A stretch of DNA of 5,558 nt from Actinomycetota bacterium. GTDB taxonomy: Bacteria > Actinomycetota > Actinomycetes > Propionibacteriales > Nocardioidaceae. This document shows positions 1 to 5,558 of the stretch, piece after piece. The stretch spans positions 1-5,558 of the forward strand of contig WLIH01000214.1 of assembly GCA_009702305.1 (NCBI GenBank), in the 5' to 3' direction. Below the pieces are notes generated by a model, which searched no databases, had not been told where the DNA came from, and was given only the letters and a program-made list of their open reading frames with translations. The number at the start of each line of letters is the position of its first letter. Position 1 is the first letter of the stretch. Made by a program: the position numbers and the translations under genes.

Positions 1-512
1 CCGGCGCCGACGTCGTACGACGGGTGGTGGCGGCGGTGACCGGCGACAAGGGGGGCGGACGGCGCCCCTTCTCGCTCGGGGTCAGCCGACCGGCCTGGTC
101 GATGCACGACCTGCCGGAGGCCTACACCCAGGCGCAGCGGGCCGTCGAGGTCGGGCGTCGGGTGCACGGCGGCGGCTCGCGGACCTTCTTCGACCAGCTC
201 GGCCTGCACCGGCTGATCGCGATGGTGCCCGACGACGCCGAGCTGCGCCGCTTCGCCCACGACATGCTCGGCCCGCTCGCGATCGACACCCCGGAGGCCG
301 AGGACCTGCGCATCACCCTTCAGACCCTGCTCGACACCAACTTCAACGTCGCCGAGGCGGCTCGCCTGCAGTTCTTCCACTACAACACCATGCGCTACCG
401 CGTCGCCAAGCTCGAGCGGCTGCTGGGCCAGCTCTCGGCCGACGCCCACCTGCGCCTCGACGTCGCAGTCGCCCTGCGGGTCCTGGAGATCACCGGCCCC
501 CGGCCGGCCTGA
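1..512 (+). CDS. PucR/CdaR-family transcriptional regulator, C-terminal part (5' truncated)
   Basis: The reading frame is open from the window edge (first whole codon at base 3) to TGA at 510-512, so the true start lies upstream and only about 169 residues are visible. Bases ~75-230 encode a segment (LGVSRP...EAYTQAQRAVEVGRR...FFDQLGLHRLI) that fits the end of the GGDEF-like domain of PucR/CdaR regulators. Bases ~303-428 encode the family's C-terminal HTH_30 helix-turn-helix: a TLLDTNFNVAEAA helix followed by FFHYNTMRYRVAKLERLLG, matching the family pattern of an H-x-N-T-x-R-Y-R recognition helix. The usual Arg between His and Asn is Tyr here. Such proteins usually activate catabolic genes in response to a metabolite; B. 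subtilis PucR controls purine breakdown. It sits 48 bases upstream of a nucleobase permease on the same strand, so it is the likely regulator of the downstream operon and may be co-transcribed with it. The inducer cannot be read because the N-terminal sensory domain is outside the window. Confidence 0.9.
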   Translation, partial: GADVVRRVVAAVTGDKGGGRRPFSLGVSRPAWSMHDLPEAYTQAQRAVEVGRRVHGGGSRTFFDQLGLHRLIAMVPDDAELRRFAHDMLGPLAIDTPEAEDLRITLQTLLDTNFNVAEAARLQFFHYNTMRYRVAKLERLLGQLSADAHLRLDVAVALRVLEITGPRPA

Positions 513-518
513 CGGCAC

Positions 519-524
519 TAGGTT
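519..524 (+). promoter_or_regulatory. Possible -10 promoter element (TAGGTT)
   Basis: The 48-base gap between the regulator stop and the permease start is the only non-coding DNA in the window. It contains TAGGTT, which fits the loose actinobacterial -10 pattern TAnnnT and would put a transcription start near 531, giving a leader of about 30 bases. No convincing -35 hexamer lies 16-19 bases upstream, where the sequence is GC-rich coding DNA. It could give the permease operon its own promoter, but read-through from the regulator gene is equally possible. Confidence 0.25.
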
Positions 525-547
525 GTCCTGCACCATCCCCTCGAGCC

Positions 548-554
548 AGAGGAG
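548..554 (+). promoter_or_regulatory. Ribosome binding site of the permease gene
   Basis: AGAGGAG, a strong Shine-Dalgarno match, lies six bases before the ATG at 561. It supports 561 over the second in-frame ATG at 567, which would have a longer spacing of 12 bases. Confidence 0.75.
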
Positions 555-560
555 CGCGGC

Positions 561-1919
561 ATGTCGATGTTCACCTGGGATCGCGTCGATCCCGAGCCCG
601 GCGAGGCCGTGGCCCCGCACCAGCGGCTGTCCTGGGGCAAGACGGTCGGGCTGGGCGCGCAGCACGTGGTGGCGATGTTCGGGGCGACCTTCGTCTTCCC
701 CGTCGTCATGGGTCTCGACGCCAACCTCGCGATCATGTTCTCCGGGATCTGCACGATCCTCTTCCTGCTGGTCTGCCAGAACAGGATCCCCAGCTACCTC
801 GGCACCAGCGCGTCGTTCGTGGCGAGCGTCGCCGCGATCCGCGCCCAGGGCGGTGACTCGGCCGACGTGACCGGCGCGATCCTGGTCGCCGGCGTCGTCC
901 TGGTCGCGGTGGGCGTGCTCGTGCACGTCGCCGGCGCCGGCCTCGTGCACCGGGTGCTGCCGCCGGCGGTCACCGGGGCCGTCGTGATGCTGATCGGCTT
1001 CAACCTCGCGCCGGTCGTGGCCGGGATCTACTGGCCCCAGGACCAGTGGGCCGCGCTGCTGACCGCGACCTTCATGGTCGTCGCCGCCGTGCTGCTGCCC
1101 GGCTTCTGGTCGCGGATCGCGGTCTTCCTGGCACTCGTCTTCGGCTACGTCCTGTCGTGGGCCTTCGACGCGGTCTTCGGGATGATCAGCTCGTGTGCCG
1201 GAGCCGGCTGCACCCCGGTCGAGCACGACCGGATCAGCTGGGCCGGCGTCGAGGCCGCCGACTGGATCGGCCTGCCCAGCGGCACGCTGGCCGACGGTGT
1301 CTCGGTGGTGCACGGGCCGAGCTTCTCGCTCAGCTTCATCCTCCTCGTGCTGCCCGGCGTGATCGCGCTGGTCGCCGAGAACACCGGTCACGTGAAGGCC
1401 GTCGCCGAGATGACGGGGGAGGACCTCGACCCCTACCTCGGCCGTGCGCTCGGAGCCGACGGCGCGGCCACGGCCCTCGCGAGCCTGTTCGGCGGCTCGC
1501 CCACCACGACGTACGCCGAGAACATCGGCGTGATGAGCGCGACCAAGGTCTACTCCACGGCCGCCTACTACGTCGCCGCGGCGGTCGCGATCCTGCTGGG
1601 GCTCTGCCCGAAGTTCGGTGCGATCGTCAACGCGACGCCCGGTGGTGTGCTGGGCGGCATCACCGTGGTGCTCTACGGGATGATCGGTCTCGTGGGCGCG
1701 AAGATCTGGGTCGAGAATCAGGTCGACTTCGGCGATCCGGCCAACATGGTCGGCCTGGCGGCCGGCATCATCGTGGGCGTCGGCGGCGTCACGCTCACGA
1801 TCACCGACGACTTCTCCCTGAGCGGCATCGCGCTCGGCACCATCCTCGTCGTCGCCTTCTTCCACCTCGTCGACCGCACCCGACGCAGCGACACAGCGTC
1901 GGTCACCGGCCCCTCGTGA
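561..1919 (+). CDS. NCS2-family nucleobase permease (uracil/xanthine permease family)
   Basis: This 452-residue integral membrane protein should import a nucleobase by proton symport, as in UraA and related carriers. Hydrophobic segments run the whole length and fit the NCS2 7+7 fold of 14 segments, e.g. ~28-50, 103-125, 185-205, 255-275, 332-350, 357-380, 393-412 and 420-440. Family hallmarks are present: Q34-H35 followed by AMFGAT in TM1, E273-N-T-G-H277 in TM8, and the NCS2 signature E320-N-I-G-V-M-S-A-T-K329 in TM10, preceded by TTYA. By alignment, E273 and E320 correspond to the two uracil-binding glutamates of E. coli UraA (E241, E290). Glu as first signature residue is typical of uracil carriers; xanthine and urate carriers usually have Gln. 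The loop before TM8 is enlarged and carries a Cys pair (C212, C217). Length is normal. The ATG at 561 has a good ribosome binding site. The stop overlaps the start of the FAD subunit gene, coupling uptake to the hydroxylase. Membership of the family is firm, but the exact substrate is inferred. Confidence 0.93.
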   Translation: MSMFTWDRVDPEPGEAVAPHQRLSWGKTVGLGAQHVVAMFGATFVFPVVMGLDANLAIMFSGICTILFLLVCQNRIPSYLGTSASFVASVAAIRAQGGDSADVTGAILVAGVVLVAVGVLVHVAGAGLVHRVLPPAVTGAVVMLIGFNLAPVVAGIYWPQDQWAALLTATFMVVAAVLLPGFWSRIAVFLALVFGYVLSWAFDAVFGMISSCAGAGCTPVEHDRISWAGVEAADWIGLPSGTLADGVSVVHGPSFSLSFILLVLPGVIALVAENTGHVKAVAEMTGEDLDPYLGRALGADGAATALASLFGGSPTTTYAENIGVMSATKVYSTAAYYVAAAVAILLGLCPKFGAIVNATPGGVLGGITVVLYGMIGLVGAKIWVENQVDFGDPANMVGLAAGIIVGVGGVTLTITDDFSLSGIALGTILVVAFFHLVDRTRRSDTASVTGPS

Positions 1920-2733
1920 AGCCCGCCCCCTTCTCCTACCTCCGGCCGACCTCGCTCGCCGAGGCGGTCCAGGCCCTGAGCGCCGACCCCGATGCCAAGG
2001 TCCTCGCGGGCGGCCAGAGCCTGGTGCCGCTGCTGTCGATGCGCCTGGCGGCGCCGTCGACGATCGTCGACATCAACGGGCTGACCGGGCTGAGCGACAT
2101 CGAGGTCGGCGACGACGGGGTCCGCGTCGGCGCGCTCGTGCGTCACGCTGACCTGCTCGCCCACGACGGCGTACGCCGCTCCCAGCCGTTGGTCCCGCTC
2201 GCCCTGGCCCATGTCGCGCACGCCACGATCCGCAATCGCGGCACCACGGTCGGCTCGCTGGTGCACGCGGACGCGGCAGCGGAGATGCCGGCGGTGCTGG
2301 CGCTGCTGGGCGGATCGGTCGAGGTGGTCGGGTCGGCGGGCGCCCGCACCATCGATGCCGACGACCTGGTCGTCGGACCGCTCGAGACCTCGCTGGCGCA
2401 CGACGAGATCGCCGTGTCGGCGTGGTTCCCGGCCCTGGCGCCGGGGGCGGGTGTGGCCTTCGACGAGATCGCCCGCCGACAGGGCGACTACGCGCTGTGC
2501 GGGGTCGCCGTGCTCGTCGAGGGCGACTCGGTGCGGGCGTCGTACGTCTCGGTCAGCGACGTGCCTGTCGTCGTCGACCTCAGCGGCGTCGCGGACGACG
2601 ACCTGGGCGACGCCGCGGTGGCGGCGCTCGACCCGGCCGACGACATCCACGCCACCGCGGCCTACCGGGCCCAGCTGGTGCGGGTGCTGACCCGCCGCGT
2701 CGTCGCGGCTGCACGAGAAGGAGCCGACCGGCG

Positions 2734-2737
<4 letters not shown>
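1916..2737 (+). CDS. FAD-binding subunit of a molybdenum hydroxylase (CoxM/xanthine dehydrogenase family)
   Basis: This 273-residue medium subunit binds FAD and passes electrons from the iron-sulfur subunit to an external acceptor (NAD+, quinone or other; not readable here). The N-terminus (KPAPFSYLRPTSLAEAVQAL) is typical of the family. The two FAD-pyrophosphate motifs are recognisable: AGGQS at residues 31-35, and residues ~104-125 (TIRNRGTTVGSLVHADAAAEMP), where the usual T-x-G-G-S reads T-T-V-G-S. The later ARRQGDYALCGVAV segment matches the start of the C-terminal CO dehydrogenase flavoprotein domain. The start is GTG at 1916, overlapping the permease stop as GTGA. An upstream extension of this frame exists but is a shadow of the permease gene. 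No good Shine-Dalgarno precedes the GTG, so translation probably depends on coupling from the permease. Length is slightly short but normal (about 270-290). The real substrate is set by the large subunit. Confidence 0.92.
2718..2723 (+). promoter_or_regulatory. Ribosome binding site of the 2Fe-2S subunit gene
   Basis: AAGGAG lies inside the end of the FAD subunit gene, ten bases before the ATG at 2734. It is the strongest such site among the overlapping junctions and fixes the start at 2734. The frame stays open upstream of this ATG, but that extension has no family similarity. Confidence 0.7.
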
Positions 2738-3206
<469 letters not shown>

Positions 3207-3210
<4 letters not shown>

Positions 3211-5558
3211 CGACGAAGCTGATGGGCACCGCGGTCCAGCGGGTCGAGGACCAGCGCTTCCTGCGCGGGCTGGGCCGCTACGTCGACGACGTGCTGGTCG
3301 ACGGGCGCACCCTGCACGCCGCGGTGCTGCGCTCACCCCACGCCCACGCGCGCATCGTCGACATCGACGTCGACGCCGTGCTCGACCTCGACGGCGTCCA
3401 CCTGGTCTGGACCCACGAGGACCTCGGCGGGCTCTCGTCCCCGATGGCCGATCCGCTGCCGCTGCTGATCCCGCACCCGGCGCTGACCCACGGCCGCACG
3501 CAGTACGCGCTGGCCCGCGACGAGGTCAACTACGTCGGCGAGGCGATCGCGTTCGTGGTCGCCGACGACCGCTATGTCGCCGAGGACGCCGTCGGTCGCA
3601 TCGTCGTGACCTACGACGTGCTGGCGCCCGTCGTGGGGATCGAGGCGGCCCGTGCGGCGGACCGCCTCGTGCACGACGACGTCCCGGGCAACGTCGGCGC
3701 CCGGATGGAGCAGAGCACCGGCGACGTCGAGGCGGCCCTGGCCGCCGCCCCGCACCGGCTGTCCCTCGATCTCACCATCGAACGCTCGGCGTGCACCCCG
3801 ATGGAGGGCCGCGGCACCGTCGCCCGGTGGGACCCCGACTCCGACCGGCTCCAGGTGTGGACCTCGACGCAGACCTCGACGGGGGTGCGGGCCGCCATCG
3901 CGGTCAAGCTCGGGCTCGACCTGCGCCAGGTCGACGTGATCACCCCCGACGTGGGCGGCGGCTTCGGCGTCAAGATCAACCACCCCTGGCCCGAGGAGCT
4001 CCTGGTGCCGCTCGCGGCCCGCGCCCTCGGCCGGGTCGTGAAGTTCACCGAGGACCGTCGCGAGCACTTCATCTCCTCGGCCCATGAGCGCGGCCAGGTG
4101 CACCACGTCGAGGTCGGCTTCGACGACGACGGGCGCCTGCTCGGGCTGGACGTGGAGTTCTGGCACGACCACGGCGCCTACACGCCCTACGGCCTGATCG
4201 TGCCGATCATCACCTCCACACAGCTGCTCGGGCCCTACAAGCCCGACGTCTACCGGGTGCGCTTCGAGTCGCTCTACACCAACACCACGATGGTCACCCC
4301 CTACCGCGGTGCCGGCCGGCCGCAGGGCTGCTTCGTGATGGAGCGGACGATGGACGCGATCGCCGCCCACCTCGGTCGGGACCGCACGCTGGTGCGCTCG
4401 GCCAACTTCATCCAGCCTGACGAGTTCCCCTACGACCAGGGGCTGGTCTTCCAGGACGGCCGCGAGCTGGAGTACGACTCCGGCGACTACCCCGCCTCGC
4501 TGGAGAAGATCAAAGCGCTCATCGGCTGGGACGACTTCGCGTCGTTCCAGGCGTCGATGGCGGCGGTCGGGCGCCGGGTCGGCATCGGTCTGGCCTGCTA
4601 CGTCGAAGGCACCGGGGTCGGCCCCTACGAGGGGGCCCACGTCCACATCGAGACCTCGGGCAAGGTCAAGGTCGCCACCGGGCTGACCACCCAGGGCCAG
4701 GGGCACGCGACCGTCTTCGCCCAACTGGTCGCCGACGAGCTCGGCTGCCGCTTCGAGGACGTGGAGGTGGTCACGGGTGACACCCGCCGGATGCCGTACG
4801 CCGTCGGCACCTTCGCCTCCCGGGCGGCCGTGATGAGCGGGTCGGCGATCCACCTGGCCGCCCGGCGGGCCAAGGAGAAGGCGCTGTCGATCGCCTCCGA
4901 CGCCCTCGAGGCCGACCCCGCCGACCTCGAGATCGTCGACGGCGTCGTCTCGGTGAAGGGGGTGCCCGGTGCGTCGATCGACCTCGGCACGGTCGCGGTG
5001 CTGTCGAACCCGCTGCGCTACGCCTTCGACGAGGCCTCCAAGGCGGCCACGCAGTTCACCGTCGGCGACCCCGGCAAGCCGCCGGTGCCCGAGGACGAGG
5101 AGCCCGGGCTGGAGGGCACGGACTTCTACTCGCCCGAGCGCTCGACCTTCGCCTCCGGCATGCACGCGGCGATCGTCGAGACCGATCCGGACACGGCCGA
5201 GATCACGATCCTCAAGTACGCCGTCGTCCACGACTGCGGCAAGCTGATCAACCCGATGATCGTCGAGGGGCAGATCCACGGCGGCGTCGCGCAAGGCGTC
5301 GGCGGAGCGCTCTACGAGCGGATGGTCTACGACGAATCGGGGCAGCTGCTCAACGCGTCGTTCATGGACTTCCTGATGCCCTACGTCACCGAGATCCCCG
5401 ACGGGATCGCCATCGACCACCTCGAGACGCCGTCTCCGCTCAACCCGCTCGGCATCAAGGGCGCCGGCGAGGCCGGTGTCATCCCGACGTCGGCGGTCTT
5501 CGCCGCCGCGATCGAGGACGCGGAGAAGATCCCGATCACGGCGATGCCGATCTCGCCC
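3207..5558 (+). CDS. Molybdopterin-binding large subunit of a xanthine dehydrogenase/CO dehydrogenase-family hydroxylase (3' truncated)
   Basis: The frame stays open from GTG 3207 to the window end: 784 residues, with probably only 10-30 missing given the usual ~780-800. This catalytic subunit binds the molybdenum-cytosine-dinucleotide type cofactor and hydroxylates the substrate with oxygen from water. The N-terminus (~7-45: VQRVEDQRFLRGLGRYVDD, then RSPHAHARI) is typical of the hammerhead domain. Cofactor and active-site motifs follow in order: P198-M-E200, STQ222, G250-G-G-F-G254, Y366-RGAGR371-PQG, Q496-GQGH500, and G-I-K-G-A-G-E755, where E755 is the conserved catalytic base. Hence it looks active. 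The YRGAGR loop lacks the Cys that binds copper in true (form I) CO dehydrogenase CoxL. I257 stands where xanthine dehydrogenases have the purine-binding Glu (bovine E802), while R367 aligns with bovine R880. The substrate is therefore probably neither CO nor xanthine; an N-heterocycle such as a pyrimidine is possible. The GTG overlaps the preceding stop as GTGA. Confidence 0.95.

Noticed and set aside
539..552. Small inverted repeat (CCTC, six bases, GAGG) overlapping the permease ribosome binding site.
   Set aside because: A 4-base stem is too short to support a regulatory hairpin and is expected by chance in such GC-rich sequence.
1046..1915. N-terminal extension of the FAD subunit frame by up to 290 codons upstream of GTG 1916.
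   Set aside because: The extension is an Arg-rich shadow of the permease gene in another frame. Family similarity begins exactly at the GTG-initiated KPAPFSYLRP.
1718..2650. A 310-codon open frame on the - strand opposite the permease end and FAD subunit.
   Set aside because: It has a biased Arg/Asp/His/Gln-rich translation and no family motif, and it overlaps two firm + strand genes.
2422..2733. Upstream extension of the 2Fe-2S subunit frame.
   Set aside because: It is Arg/Gly-rich with no domain. The ATG at 2734 has a ribosome binding site and starts the normal family N-terminus.
3333..5420. A 695-codon open frame on the - strand opposite the large subunit gene.
   Set aside because: It is antisense to a gene with intact catalytic motifs. 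Its translation is a low-complexity mix rich in Arg, Val, Gly, Asp and His with no recognisable domain, as expected in high-GC DNA where stop codons are rare on the opposite strand.

Overview
The window is about 70% GC, with strong G/C preference at third codon positions, GTG starts and tightly overlapping genes. This suggests a high-GC actinobacterium. The style resembles Nocardioides and relatives, but that is a guess from impression and not something the sequence proves. All five recognisable genes lie on the + strand and nearly every base is coding.

Layout: (1) bases 1-512 hold the C-terminal part of a PucR/CdaR-type transcriptional regulator, cut by the window start. (2) A 48-base gap carries a clear Shine-Dalgarno site and a possible -10 element. 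(3) Bases 561-1919 encode a complete NCS2-family nucleobase permease. (4-6) Three subunits of a xanthine dehydrogenase/CO dehydrogenase-family molybdenum hydroxylase follow in the order FAD subunit (1916-2737), 2Fe-2S subunit (2734-3210) and molybdopterin subunit (3207 to the window end, C-terminus missing). The last four genes are chained by 4-base stop/start overlaps (GTGA, ATGA, GTGA), so they almost certainly form one translationally coupled operon.

How they fit together: a regulator of a family often tied to purine and nitrogen catabolism, a nucleobase importer and a three-subunit hydroxylase make a plausible uptake-and-oxidation unit for an N-heterocycle. The likely scheme is that the permease imports a base, the hydroxylase adds an oxygen at a ring carbon, and electrons pass from Mo through two 2Fe-2S clusters to FAD.

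The most interesting point is substrate. The permease has the uracil-type NCS2 signature (Glu first) and not the Gln of typical xanthine/urate carriers. The hydroxylase large subunit has Ile where xanthine dehydrogenases have their purine-binding Glu after GGGFG. It also has YRGAGR in place of the Cys-bearing loop of true CO dehydrogenase. The operon is therefore probably neither a standard xanthine dehydrogenase nor a CO dehydrogenase. Oxidation of a pyrimidine (for example uracil to barbiturate) is a testable hypothesis, not a demonstrated function.
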